Notes: generated from the letters alone by a model not told the origin. A stretch of 64,000 bases of DNA from Pseudoalteromonas sp. MEBiC 03607 (GCF_004792295.1 NZ_SRRY01000002.1:62001-126000); one strand, 5' to 3'; numbered from the stretch's first letter, positions 10,013-18,019 are shown. Program-made: numbers and translations.

Positions 10013-10924
10013 ATGAACCTAAATCAACTCGTTATTTTAGATGCAATTGTACAGAGTGCTAGTTTGAGCCAAGCCGCTATAAAACTTCATAAAACCCAAC
10101 CTGCACTAACACTGGCGATAAAAAAACTCGAATCTGAGCTGGGGTTTGAGCTTTTAGACCGTAGCCAGTATCGCTTACATCTTACTGAAAAAGGCCGTAT
10201 TTTTTATCGTGAGGCACGTCAGTTACTTAACGCAAACAGTGAACTGAGCTCGCTTGCTAAAGAGTTGGCGCTAGGAAATGAAGCTAATTATAAAATTTGC
10301 TACGAGCAACTTTGCCACCAACCTAGTTACAATCAAGTCATAAGTGAAACCTTCCAACGTTTTGCTAGTACTGAGTTTAGTATTTCTTCAGGTAAACGCT
10401 TTGTATCCCTTGAACAAGTAAACAGTCATCAAGCGGACTTAGGGATTGGGCCTTGGTTTGACCTGTTCCATGCAACAGGGGATCTTGAAAGTTTGCCTAT
10501 AGGTAAATTTGATATCGGTATAGTCAGCGCACCTAATGTGGTACCTAGTAAAATTAGCTTTGCTGATATTCAAAATTACCCATGCTTGGCTATGTTTGAG
10601 AGTGACTTGAGTTTCGATAGTGATAGGTTGTCTTATACATTGGGCTCTGCATTAATGAAAATTGACGATATAACCAGTGTAAAGTCGTTTTTACTGTCTG
10701 GTGCGGGTTGGGCGATGATTAGTTTGCAACATTGCCAAGCTGAGATTGAAGCCGGTTTGTTGCAGCAAATAAAAATTACTGACCGTGAACACCAGTTTGG
10801 CGCTGAAATACGCGTTTTTAGGCAGCACTCTGTCCATCATGGTCCTGTTGCGAGAGCAATTTGGCAAGATTTTAGCGAAGTCAGCAAACAGTATTTGGAG
10901 TCTAGTCGTGCAGCAGGCAACTAA
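10013..10924 (+). CDS. LysR-family transcriptional regulator
   Basis: A 303-residue LysR regulator. The N-terminal winged helix-turn-helix is clear (LDAIVQSASLSQAAIKLHKTQPALTLAIKKLE, residues 9-40), and a periplasmic-binding-like effector domain follows. It is divergently transcribed from the RND pump operon across a 119-base AT-rich gap, the usual arrangement for a LysR protein that controls its neighbour and itself. The effector is unknown. The 3' end overlaps the start of the alkyltransferase-like gene by 17 bases, so the two are probably co-transcribed. Confidence 0.88.
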   Translation: MNLNQLVILDAIVQSASLSQAAIKLHKTQPALTLAIKKLESELGFELLDRSQYRLHLTEKGRIFYREARQLLNANSELSSLAKELALGNEANYKICYEQLCHQPSYNQVISETFQRFASTEFSISSGKRFVSLEQVNSHQADLGIGPWFDLFHATGDLESLPIGKFDIGIVSAPNVVPSKISFADIQNYPCLAMFESDLSFDSDRLSYTLGSALMKIDDITSVKSFLLSGAGWAMISLQHCQAEIEAGLLQQIKITDREHQFGAEIRVFRQHSVHHGPVARAIWQDFSEVSKQYLESSRAAGN

Positions 10925-11216
10925 AGAAGATTTAATTTATACCATTATTTGCGCCATTCCAGCGGGAAAAGTAGCCAGTTATGGGCAAGTTGCAAAGCTT
11001 GCAGGTTATCCTAATAACGCAAGGTTAGTAGGGCGGTTATTGAAAGTGATGCCTGAAGGTTCACGTATTCCGTGGCATCGAGTAGTAAATAGCCAGGGCA
11101 AAATATCGTTTCCAGAGGGTAGCAATAAACATCTTGAGCAACGACAAAAACTACTCAGTGAAGGCGTTACCTTTAACAAGGCCAAAATTAATATGCGCTT
11201 GCATCAGTGGCACTAA
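10908..11216 (+). CDS. Alkyltransferase-like protein (ATL), DNA lesion-binding
   Basis: A 102-residue homologue of the C-terminal DNA-binding domain of O6-alkylguanine-DNA methyltransferase. The active-site PCHRV motif reads PWHRV here: the alkyl-accepting Cys is Trp. That substitution defines ATL proteins (E. coli YbaZ type), which bind bulky O6-alkylguanine and flag it for nucleotide excision repair rather than repairing it directly. The helix-turn-helix (GKVASYGQVAKLAGYPNNARLVGRLL) is intact. The start is taken as GTG at 10908 because GGAG at 10897-10900 lies seven bases upstream and the resulting length is typical; longer forms would run back into the LysR gene. Its stop overlaps the end of the convergent hemolysin III gene. 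Confidence 0.85.
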   Translation: MQQATKEDLIYTIICAIPAGKVASYGQVAKLAGYPNNARLVGRLLKVMPEGSRIPWHRVVNSQGKISFPEGSNKHLEQRQKLLSEGVTFNKAKINMRLHQWH

Positions 11217-11842
11217 TAAACATACAAACTAATTGATAAGTAGTGGCAAACACAGCCAACCAGCACAAATACATGCCAAATTGCATGGCTGTAATGGCGA
11301 GTTTTAGCACTGTAAAACACAGTGCCTAAACTGTAAGCAATCCCACCTGCTAGCAGCCACCATAAAGCGCTTAAATCAAGGTTTAAATAAAGTGGGTAAA
11401 CAAGCGCTAATGCAAACCAACCCATTAATAAATAGGTAGCGAGTGAGACCTTTTTATTGGTGTTTTTGACTAGTAATTTATACGCAACGCCGCCAAGTGC
11501 TAAAGACCAAATAAACACCAAAGCTGCAATTGACCATGCCCCTGATAACGAAATAACCAAATAAGGCGTGTAAGTACCCGCAATAAGCAAGTAAATAGCA
11601 CAGTGGTCACATTTTTTATAAATGGCCCGTATACGCTCCTTGGTGCTTGCGTGATACAAAGTAGAAGCTAAAAATAATACTAGTAGGCTTGAGCCATATA
11701 CGATGGCACTTACCGTAGCTGACACAGCTTTAGATTGTGAAACTAAGTCCCACAGTACATATACCGCAAACAGGACTCCCATGCCGTGAGTAAGCACGTT
11801 AAGTTGTTCTTCTTGGCGTGAGTAGGGGAGTTGTTCTGTCAT
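11213..11842 (-). CDS. Hemolysin III family membrane protein (PAQR-like)
   Basis: A 209-residue protein with seven predicted membrane helices, of the HlyIII/YqfA/PAQR superfamily. Family marks are EEQLNVLTHGMGVLFA near the N terminus, STLYHAS in TM3, DHCAIYLLIAGTYTPY, and a C-terminal HAIWHVFVLVGCVCHYLS, which supply the conserved Ser, His and Asp of the proposed metal site. Despite the name, haemolytic activity is doubtful for most members; YqfA-type proteins have been linked to membrane lipid homeostasis. It converges on the ATL gene with overlapping stop codons, leaving no room for an intergenic terminator. Confidence 0.82.
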   Translation of the reverse strand: MTEQLPYSRQEEQLNVLTHGMGVLFAVYVLWDLVSQSKAVSATVSAIVYGSSLLVLFLASTLYHASTKERIRAIYKKCDHCAIYLLIAGTYTPYLVISLSGAWSIAALVFIWSLALGGVAYKLLVKNTNKKVSLATYLLMGWFALALVYPLYLNLDLSALWWLLAGGIAYSLGTVFYSAKTRHYSHAIWHVFVLVGCVCHYLSISLYVY

Positions 11843-12055
11843 ATCTATCTACTAAAAATGAGTGATTAAAACAGTTTCAGTGTACAAGTGTACGCTGAAG
11901 TTGGCAATGCTTATTTTTTCACTAAATGTTGGTCAAAACATTTAAATTTGTTGGTTTTATTAACCAACTCTGAATGCGGTTGAAAATTTAATTTATTTTT
12001 AAATCGTTAAAAATCATGAAATTAAAAAATATTTTCAGGGTGGCACAACCTTTGA

Positions 12056-12081
12056 TTAAGTAATTACGACTAATTACTTAA
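12056..12081. repeat. Perfect 11-bp inverted repeat in the 5' region of the small exported protein
   Basis: Arms 12056-12066 (TTAAGTAATTA) and 12071-12081 are perfect complements around a CGAC loop, ending about 20 bases before the ATG at 12101. It could be an operator for a dimeric regulator or an RNA hairpin near the ribosome binding site. Just upstream, TGGCACAACCTTTGA (12041-12055) resembles a sigma-54 promoter but has GA in place of the -12 GC. Confidence 0.55.
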
Positions 12082-12100
12082 AGAGACAAGGAATACCACT

Positions 12101-12379
12101 ATGAATAACTCACTTAAATTAACTACTGCTGCGTTACTTGTATTTGCGTCAACTCAAGCAAGCGCTACTGACTTTGAATTAGATATCAGCAACACAATTA
12201 CACAATCTGTTAAAAGCTATGTTCAACAAGCAAGTAACGAATTGAAACAAAGCGTAATGAACAGCATTGAGTTTGATGCTCAAAAGTTACTAGATACTTA
12301 CATGAGTGAAGATGCAATTGCTTCGAAAGAAGAAGAGTTAAAAGTTGCTCAAGCTCCTAAAGCAACAAACAAGCAGTAA
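12101..12379 (+). CDS. Small exported protein of unknown function
   Basis: A 92-residue protein I do not recognise. The first 22 residues form a clear Sec signal peptide (hydrophobic LTTAALLVFASTQ, cleavage after ASA). The mature part of about 70 residues is predicted largely helical and acidic, with a possible amphipathic stretch (ISNTITQSVKSYVQQASNELKQS) and a Lys/Glu-rich tail with no Cys. An AAGGA lies nine bases upstream of the ATG. A small membrane-peptide gene follows after 12 bases, so the two are probably one transcript and may work together. Placement just ahead of the RpoE/ChrR cluster may or may not be meaningful, since that cluster has its own promoters. Confidence 0.6.
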   Translation: MNNSLKLTTAALLVFASTQASATDFELDISNTITQSVKSYVQQASNELKQSVMNSIEFDAQKLLDTYMSEDAIASKEEELKVAQAPKATNKQ

Positions 12380-12391
12380 GGAAACAAGACA

Positions 12392-12505
12392 ATGAGTAGT
12401 GAAATCAGCTTATTTTTACTTATGGTTGCACCGGTTTTGAGTTTACTCAGTGCATATGCATCAATCGAATTATTTCGTAACGTTGCGCAATGGTTCAACT
12501 TCTAA
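12392..12505 (+). CDS. 37-residue membrane peptide
   Basis: A short gene of 37 residues starting at ATG 12392 and ending in TAA. Residues 5-25 form one strong transmembrane helix (ISLFLLMVAPVLSLLSAYAS), followed by a short tail, IELFRNVAQWFNF. A ribosome-binding-like AAGGA at 12378-12382, overlapping the previous stop codon, sits nine bases before the ATG and implies translational coupling with the exported protein upstream. I know of no family for it. Support is the coupling, the spacing and the membrane-helix composition; conservation in relatives would settle it. Confidence 0.5.
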   Translation: MSSEISLFLLMVAPVLSLLSAYASIELFRNVAQWFNF

Positions 12506-12538
12506 AGTACAAGTAGATATTAAGATTTCATGAAATAT

Positions 12539-12566
12539 TGATCGGCGGATAGAAAGCGCACGTAAT
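12539..12566 (+). promoter_or_regulatory. Predicted ECF (RpoE/ChrR-type) promoter of the LON-domain gene
   Basis: TGATCG (12539-12544), 16 bases, then CGTAAT (12561-12566). The CGTA lies 38 bases before the ATG at 12599. The same TGATCN-N16-CGTA arrangement, at nearly the same distance, precedes the sigma factor and the chalcone-isomerase-like gene. The TGATC -35 resembles that described for RpoE/ChrR systems. Confidence 0.65.
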
Positions 12567-12598
12567 TAAAGGCATGTGGTTTTAGAATAGTAGACTTT

Positions 12599-13177
12599 AT
12601 GAAGCGTGCGATTTTTCCTTTACCGGTTTTTATTTTACCTGAAGGGTTCACCAAGCTAAGAATCTTTGAGCAACGTTATTTAACAATGGTCAAAGAAGCT
12701 GTGCAAGATAATACAGGTTTTGTGCTTTGCACTTACCAACACGACACAGACCTTAACTTGCCCGAGATAGGTTGTTTAATGCAAATAACCGATTTCAATC
12801 AAGATGATAATGGCCAACTATTAATTGATGTTTATGCTGAACATGCGGTTTCTATTCACAACGCTAGTCAGGACAAGCAGCAGCTACGCCATGCTGACAT
12901 CGAAATAACTACGTCACCTTCGTGGTATGTAAGCACGCCAATTAATGACGAAAACACCTTACTAAGTGACACACTTCGTGCTGTGTTTGCAAATCAGCCT
13001 GACTTAGCGGGTCTATATAAAACTCCACAATTTGATAACCTTGCTTGGGTCGCTGCTCGTTGGCTAGAGATCCTGCCTATATCGTTAGTTAAAAAACAAC
13101 AACTTGCTTATAAATCTAGCTTTGAAAACTTGCTAAGTTTCCTCCATACTCTAATTAACAACGAATTTACTGATTAA
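12599..13177 (+). CDS. LON substrate-binding-domain protein
   Basis: A 192-residue stand-alone homologue of the N-terminal substrate-binding domain of Lon protease. It opens with the family signature (FPLPVFILPEGFTKLRIFEQRYLTMVKEAV) and has no ATPase or protease domain. Stand-alone LON-domain proteins are common in bacteria but have no settled role; binding of unfolded or damaged proteins is an inference from the fold. It lies directly upstream of the ECF sigma factor in the same direction and has its own copy of the TGATCN-N16-CGTA motif, so it is a likely member of the same regulon. The gap to the sigma factor holds that gene's own promoter. Confidence 0.8.
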   Translation: MKRAIFPLPVFILPEGFTKLRIFEQRYLTMVKEAVQDNTGFVLCTYQHDTDLNLPEIGCLMQITDFNQDDNGQLLIDVYAEHAVSIHNASQDKQQLRHADIEITTSPSWYVSTPINDENTLLSDTLRAVFANQPDLAGLYKTPQFDNLAWVAARWLEILPISLVKKQQLAYKSSFENLLSFLHTLINNEFTD

Positions 13178-13179
13178 TG

Positions 13180-13207
13180 TGATCTAACATCAACTTTTTG
13201 GCGTATT
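13180..13207 (+). promoter_or_regulatory. Predicted autoregulated ECF promoter of rpoE-chrR
   Basis: TGATCT (13180-13185), 16 bases, then CGTATT (13202-13207). The CGTA lies 38 bases before the ATG at 13240, the same distance as in front of the LON gene. Autoregulation is usual for RpoE/ChrR pairs. Confidence 0.7.
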
Positions 13208-13239
13208 ACTACAAACGACAATAATTGGATGACATAAAG

Positions 13240-13863
13240 ATGGTAAGTCAACAACTTCAAACAGGTTGTAAACCTAACACAGGTCAATACTCTGCCATGC
13301 CAGATACACCAAGCAAAGAGCTTGCTGATGCATTATTTGCTGTTGCTACGCACCGTGATAAACGTGCGTTTGCAATACTTTTCCAATATTTCTCACCAAA
13401 AATTAAACGTTTTGGGATAAAGCAGTTCGGCTCTGAAGCACAAGCAATGGAATTAGTTCAAGAAACGTTAACCTCAGTTTGGCGTAAAGCACATCTTTAC
13501 CATAAAGAGAAAGGGGCGGCGACGACATGGGTTTATACCGTGATGCGTAACGCGTCTTTCGACATGCTCAGAAAAATGAAGAGCAGTAAAGAAGAGTGTA
13601 TCAGTGAAGATATTTGGCCTCTAATTGATGAAGCCCAGCCGGGTCAACACGAATTTAGTGATCACTTAGAAGATAAACAAATTAAACAATACCTTGATAA
13701 ACTACCACTTGCACAACGTGAAGTCGTGCGTGGCGTTTACTTTCAAGATATGTCGCAAGAGCAACTTGCTGAACATTTAAATATTCCCGTAGGCACAGTG
13801 AAGTCACGTCTTCGCTTAGCCTTGCAGAAGTTACGCAATGAAATGGGAGATCACCATGATTAA
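13240..13863 (+). CDS. rpoE: ECF RNA polymerase sigma factor, RpoE of the ChrR-controlled type
   Basis: A 207-residue ECF sigma factor. Region 2 spans roughly residues 35-105 (FAILFQYFSPKIKRFGIKQFG, then ELVQETLTSVWRKAHLY and TWVYTVMRNASFDMLRK, which bind the -10 element). Region 4 is LPLAQREVVRGVYFQDMSQEQ followed by LNIPVGTVKSRLRLALQKLR. The directly overlapping ChrR-type anti-sigma gene places it in the group that answers singlet oxygen in Rhodobacter. ATG 13240 is preferred to an in-frame TTG at 13225 because the latter would leave almost no leader after the predicted transcription start. It should transcribe the photolyase/lipid operon that follows and probably its own promoter at 13180. 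Confidence 0.88.
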   Translation: MVSQQLQTGCKPNTGQYSAMPDTPSKELADALFAVATHRDKRAFAILFQYFSPKIKRFGIKQFGSEAQAMELVQETLTSVWRKAHLYHKEKGAATTWVYTVMRNASFDMLRKMKSSKEECISEDIWPLIDEAQPGQHEFSDHLEDKQIKQYLDKLPLAQREVVRGVYFQDMSQEQLAEHLNIPVGTVKSRLRLALQKLRNEMGDHHD

Positions 13864-14506
13864 GCACCATCCTAGCAACGAATTACTTGCCAAGTTCAGT
13901 GAAGGTAATTTACCTGCCACTTTGAGTGTTGCAGTCGCTATTCATGTTGAAATGTGTCCTGTGTGCCAAAAAGAGTTAGCCGCGCTTGAGGCAAAAAATG
14001 CTGACGACATATTTATCGAATCTGCTAATGATATGGATGATATGTTCGATAAAACTCTTTTTGATGCCATCATAGCTGACGAGTCAATTGATGAGGTATA
14101 CGAGCAAGCACAGGTATCGGTTGATGTTAAAGATAAAACCTACACATTACCTAGAGCACTTACGCGTATTGGCCACAGTAACTTTATGCAAATAGGTAAA
14201 CTTGCCCGCTCTCGCATTGATTTAGACGACGGCCCATTACGAGCAAGTCTATTGCACATTGATGCGGGTGGTGAAATACCTGAGCACACACATACGGGTT
14301 TTGAGCTAACTTTATTATTAGATGGTGAGTTTAGTGATGAAGACGGACACTATGTACCAGGTGACTTTATGATGTTAGATGGTCGCCACAATCACACGCC
14401 AAAAACAATTGAAGGGTGCTTGTGCTTTACAGTTGTTAGTAGTGCCCTACACTTCAATAAAGGTATTAGTAAATTACTAAATCCAATTGGTAATCTAATC
14501 TATTAG
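13856..14506 (+). CDS. chrR: ChrR-type zinc anti-sigma factor with cupin domain
   Basis: A 216-residue anti-sigma factor of the ChrR family. The N-terminal anti-sigma domain has the zinc set His4/His5, His30, Cys34 and Cys37 (HVEMCPVC), as in R. sphaeroides ChrR. The C-terminal cupin domain carries a second metal site: His144, His146 and Glu150 (HTHTGFE) plus His178/His180. In the known system ChrR holds RpoE inactive and singlet oxygen, through the cupin domain, leads to its release. The ATG at 13856 has GGGAG six bases upstream and overlaps the sigma factor's stop. Ten bases separate its stop from the DUF523 gene, so the operon probably continues. Confidence 0.88.
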   Translation: MIKHHPSNELLAKFSEGNLPATLSVAVAIHVEMCPVCQKELAALEAKNADDIFIESANDMDDMFDKTLFDAIIADESIDEVYEQAQVSVDVKDKTYTLPRALTRIGHSNFMQIGKLARSRIDLDDGPLRASLLHIDAGGEIPEHTHTGFELTLLLDGEFSDEDGHYVPGDFMMLDGRHNHTPKTIEGCLCFTVVSSALHFNKGISKLLNPIGNLIY

Positions 14507-14516
14507 TAGAGTTTAT

Positions 14517-15470
14517 ATGCAGCAATCGACAATTAAAATTGGTTTAAGCGCCTGTTTAGCAGGCGACAAAGTTCGCTTTGACAGTGGACACAAAAAATCT
14601 AATTTTTGCATGGATGAGTTGGCTAACCATGTTGAGTATAAAAAGTTTTGCCCTGAAGTAGCGGTAGGGTTGCCAATCCCTAGACCAACGATTCGCCAAG
14701 TGCGAGTTGGCGACACCATTAAAGTGTGCCGTCCTGATGGTACTGGCGATGTTGGCCCTAAACTAACAGAATATGGTAAACGAGTGGCAACAGAGCAAAC
14801 CGCTGAGTTAAGCGGCTTTGTGTTTTGTGCCAAAAGCCCTAGTTGCGGTATGGAACGTATTAAAATCTACAACGAAGCGGGTACAGGTAACACCTCAGAA
14901 GGTGTCGGCTTTTTTGCAGAGCAAATAATGGCACACAATCCATTGTTGCCTTGTGAAGAAAACGGCCGTTTAAACGATATGCATCTTCGCGAAAACTTTG
15001 TTATGCGCGTTTATACCTACAAGCATTGGCAAACACTATGTGAGCAGCCACTCACAGTTCATAGATTGACCCAGTTCCATGCTCAATATAAGTATTTATT
15101 GATGGCACATAATTACGAAGCTTACCGTAGTTTAGGGAATTTACTGGGCACCTTTGATGGTGAAGATATCCAAGCCTTGGCAGATGAATATATTCTAGGG
15201 TTAATGACAGCCCTCAAAAAACCAGCTTCTCGCAAAAATAATGCAAATACCTTGATGCATTTACAGGGTTATTTCAAAAAGTCACTTTCTAAAATAGAAA
15301 AGCAAGAACTAAGAGATGCAATCGACGAATACCGTAAAGGTCTCGTACCACTTTATGTTCCACTGACATTAATTAAGCATCATTTAAAAGTTCACCCAAA
15401 TGAATACTTGGCGAAACAAGTTTATCTAGACCCCTATCCGAACGAATTAAAACTACGCTACGGAATTTAA
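14517..15470 (+). CDS. DUF523-DUF1722 protein (YbgA-type)
   Basis: A 317-residue fusion of DUF523 (residues ~7-155: IGLSACLAGDKVRFDSGHKK, and CAKSPSCGMERIKIY with conserved Cys) and DUF1722 (residues ~185-305: HAQYKYLLMAHNYEAYRSLG). E. coli YbgA (DUF1722) lies next to phrB, and this fused form is common beside photolyase genes, including in RpoE/ChrR clusters. The biochemical role is unknown; the Cys-rich DUF523 half could bind metal. The stop overlaps the photolyase ATG (TAATG), indicating translational coupling. Confidence 0.8.
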   Translation: MQQSTIKIGLSACLAGDKVRFDSGHKKSNFCMDELANHVEYKKFCPEVAVGLPIPRPTIRQVRVGDTIKVCRPDGTGDVGPKLTEYGKRVATEQTAELSGFVFCAKSPSCGMERIKIYNEAGTGNTSEGVGFFAEQIMAHNPLLPCEENGRLNDMHLRENFVMRVYTYKHWQTLCEQPLTVHRLTQFHAQYKYLLMAHNYEAYRSLGNLLGTFDGEDIQALADEYILGLMTALKKPASRKNNANTLMHLQGYFKKSLSKIEKQELRDAIDEYRKGLVPLYVPLTLIKHHLKVHPNEYLAKQVYLDPYPNELKLRYGI

Positions 15471-16861
15471 TGAACACTTTATTTTGGTTTAGGCGCGATT
15501 TGCGCCTTTTTAATAACGATGCACTGTATCTGGCAATCGAAAATGGTTGCGAGAATGCAGTTTTTTTTATTACTGAAAAGCAATGGCAAAAACATGATGT
15601 AGCAGCTATACAGCTTGATTTACTAAAGCGTAGGCTTGGCTTTTTAGGTGAGCTTTTAGCCAGTAAAGGTATTAAATTACATGTCATTGATGCGGTTGAT
15701 TACGATGGGTGCGTTGAAAAATTAGCGTCATTTTGTGAGCAACATCAGGTAAAAAATGTATACGCTAACAACGAATATGAGCTTAACGAAGTAAACCGTG
15801 ATAAAGCGTTTTTACAGCATGCTGACAGTAAAAATATTGCTTTTTATGCATACGACGGCGATGTAATTGCGCCACCGGGAAGCATCAAAAATCAAAGCGG
15901 CGAAATGTTTAAAGTATTCACGCCATTTAAAAATGCATGGCTTAAAGCTTATCAAGACACCCACTTTTATTTTGCTGAGCCGCCTAAGATGTTCGAGGCC
16001 ATTGAATGGCAGCCAAATGAGTTATTAGACTCAGACGGCTGCTCAGAAAAATGGCCTGTTGATGATGATACCCTCAGCCACGTTTGCGCACGCTTTATTG
16101 AAGAAAAGCTAGCAACCTATCAAGACCAGCGTGATATCCCAAGCATTAAAGGCACTTCGGGATTAAGCCCATATTTAGCCTTGGGTATTGTTAGCGTTCA
16201 GCAATTATTGGCACTCATTCAGCAGCGCCATCCTGATGTACTACGTAGCAGCAAAAGTAACTTATTTTGTTGGGTTAACGAATTGATTTGGCGTGAGTTT
16301 TATCGTCACCTTATCGCGATTTATCCAAACCTAAGTAAATACGACAACTTCAATGATAAATACAACGCTGTGAAATGGCGTGATGATGAGAGCGACTTTA
16401 AAGCGTGGTGCGAAGGTAAAACAGGCTACCCACTAGTTGATGCTGCAATGAGGCAGTTACTGCAAACTGGTTGGATGCATAATCGTTTACGCATGGTGGT
16501 CGCAAGCTTTTTAACTAAGCACTTATTAATTGATTGGCGTAAAGGCGAGCGCTTTTTTATGCAGCACCTTATAGACGGCGACCTTGCCTCTAACAACGGT
16601 GGCTGGCAATGGGCTGCAAGTACGGGATGTGATGCTCAGCCGTATTTTCGAATTTTCAATCCAATCACCCAAAGTGAGCGATTTGATCCAGATGGTGAAT
16701 TTATCCGTAAATATCTACCAGAGTTGGAAAAAGTACCTGCAAAGCAAATCCATTTTCCGCATGATTATTTAGCGAAACAGGGTAAGTCGAGCAGTTATTG
16801 GCCAGCAATTGTTGATCATAAAGCCGCGCGAGAGCGAGCGCTAAACGCATTTAAGGTGTGA
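15470..16861 (+). CDS. phrB: Deoxyribodipyrimidine photolyase
   Basis: A 463-residue class I cyclobutane pyrimidine dimer photolyase, using blue light and FAD to split UV dimers. The antenna domain starts at FWFRRDLRLFNNDAL. The FAD/DNA-binding half contains LFCWVNELIWREFYRHL, GYPLVDAAMRQLLQTGWMHN, LASNNGGWQWAASTGCDAQP and FNPITQSERFDPDGEFIRKY, all signature segments with the Trp residues of the electron-transfer path. Length is normal for the family. It sits in the middle of the ChrR operon, as phrA does in Rhodobacter. A match to the cluster's promoter motif lies inside the gene at 16684. The stop is one base from the next start. Confidence 0.92.
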   Translation: MNTLFWFRRDLRLFNNDALYLAIENGCENAVFFITEKQWQKHDVAAIQLDLLKRRLGFLGELLASKGIKLHVIDAVDYDGCVEKLASFCEQHQVKNVYANNEYELNEVNRDKAFLQHADSKNIAFYAYDGDVIAPPGSIKNQSGEMFKVFTPFKNAWLKAYQDTHFYFAEPPKMFEAIEWQPNELLDSDGCSEKWPVDDDTLSHVCARFIEEKLATYQDQRDIPSIKGTSGLSPYLALGIVSVQQLLALIQQRHPDVLRSSKSNLFCWVNELIWREFYRHLIAIYPNLSKYDNFNDKYNAVKWRDDESDFKAWCEGKTGYPLVDAAMRQLLQTGWMHNRLRMVVASFLTKHLLIDWRKGERFFMQHLIDGDLASNNGGWQWAASTGCDAQPYFRIFNPITQSERFDPDGEFIRKYLPELEKVPAKQIHFPHDYLAKQGKSSSYWPAIVDHKAARERALNAFKV

Positions 16862-16862
16862 C

Positions 16863-17309
16863 ATGGACAAGGCAATCCTTGATAGATTTATTGATGTTTA
16901 TCAAACACTCAATAAAGACAATTTGCAGCTACTGGATGAAATCTATCATCCAGATATTCACTTTGCAGATCCCTTGCATGCGGTAAATGGTCTTGGGGAG
17001 CTACGTGAGTATTTCAAAAACCTCTATGCTAACGTTATATCTTGTGAATTTGTTATTGAAGACAGCTATGTTACTGAAAATACTCAGAGCAAAGATGATA
17101 CCGCGTTCATCTACTGGACCATGCAATACCGTCATCCCAAGCTCAATAAAGGGCAAGCAATCTCGGTTGCAGGTCATAGCCGTTTAAAGTTTGCTGGTGA
17201 TAAAATAATTAATCATCGCGATTATTTTGACGTAGGCGCTATGCTTTACAGGCATATCCCTGTACTTGGCTCGGCTGTTAAATTTATTGATAAAAGGGCG
17301 AGTGCATAA
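16863..17309 (+). CDS. SnoaL/NTF2-like protein
   Basis: A 148-residue cytoplasmic protein with an NTF2/SnoaL-like cone fold: LDRFIDVYQTLNKDNLQLLDEIYHPDIHFADPLHAVNGL is the usual opening helix pair and first strand, and a late HRDYFDVGAMLYRHIP segment closes the pocket. Members are small enzymes or ligand-binding proteins; the substrate here is unknown. It regularly accompanies the photolyase, SDR and amine-oxidase-like genes in RpoE/ChrR-type clusters. AAGGTG lies just before the ATG, which is one base after the photolyase stop, and its own stop overlaps the SDR start as TAATG. Confidence 0.75.
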   Translation: MDKAILDRFIDVYQTLNKDNLQLLDEIYHPDIHFADPLHAVNGLGELREYFKNLYANVISCEFVIEDSYVTENTQSKDDTAFIYWTMQYRHPKLNKGQAISVAGHSRLKFAGDKIINHRDYFDVGAMLYRHIPVLGSAVKFIDKRASA

Positions 17310-18019
17310 TGACAACATTAATTACAGGCGCAACTTCAGGTATTGGCGAGTCATTAGCAAAGCTATACGCAGACAATAATGAGCATGTGATTGCATGCGG
17401 CAGGAACACAGAAAAGCTTGCTAAATTGAGCCAACATCAAAACATTGAGTCTTGCCAATTTGATGCAACAGACCTTCAGGATATACGTTCGAGCACAGTC
17501 GCCTATACACAATTCGATCGTGTCATTTTAAATGCAGGCAATTGTGAATATATTGATGATGCTCGTAATTTTGATAGCAGTTTATTCGAACGTGTGATCA
17601 CCACTAATCTACTCAGTATGGGCTATTGCCTTGAGGCATTACTGCCAAAGATAAAACCCGGTGGTCAGCTGGTGATTGTAAGCTCTAGTGTGACTTACTT
17701 ACCGCTACCGCGCAGCCAGGCTTATGGCGCGTCTAAAGCCGGTGTAAGTTATTTAGCTAATAGCTTAGCGGTTGATTTAAAAGATGTTGATGTGACTTTA
17801 GTTCACCCTGGTTTTGTTAAAACGCCGCTGACTGATAAAAACGACTTTCCAATGCCAATGGCGGTGAGTGCTGAAAAAGCGGCAAATTATATTTATAAAG
17901 GGGTCGCGAAAAGGCGCAAAGAAGTGCACTTTCCGCACCGTTTTACCTTCATTTTGAAATTTTTAAGAATGCTTCCTACGCCACTTTGGCTGAAGCTTGC
18001 AAAAGGATTATCACGTTGA
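17309..18019 (+). CDS. Short-chain dehydrogenase/reductase
   Basis: A 236-residue SDR. The cofactor motif is TLITGATSGIGESLAKLYAD (residues 3-22), the NAG motif appears as LNAGN near residue 75, Ser is in VIVSSSVTYLP, and the catalytic YxxxK is YGASK near residue 145. It should reduce or oxidise a small alcohol or carbonyl with NAD(P)H; the substrate is unknown, but the neighbours suggest a lipid or fatty-acid intermediate. It overlaps both neighbours: TAATG upstream, and its TGA overlaps the TTG start of the FAD oxidoreductase (TTGA). Such tight coupling suggests the products are needed together. Confidence 0.85.
   Translation: MTTLITGATSGIGESLAKLYADNNEHVIACGRNTEKLAKLSQHQNIESCQFDATDLQDIRSSTVAYTQFDRVILNAGNCEYIDDARNFDSSLFERVITTNLLSMGYCLEALLPKIKPGGQLVIVSSSVTYLPLPRSQAYGASKAGVSYLANSLAVDLKDVDVTLVHPGFVKTPLTDKNDFPMPMAVSAEKAANYIYKGVAKRRKEVHFPHRFTFILKFLRMLPTPLWLKLAKGLSR

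Noticed and set aside
10785..10907. N-terminal extension of the ATL gene into the LysR gene
   Set aside because: The extension would be coded inside the LysR effector domain; GTG 10908 has a proper ribosome binding site and gives the normal ATL length.
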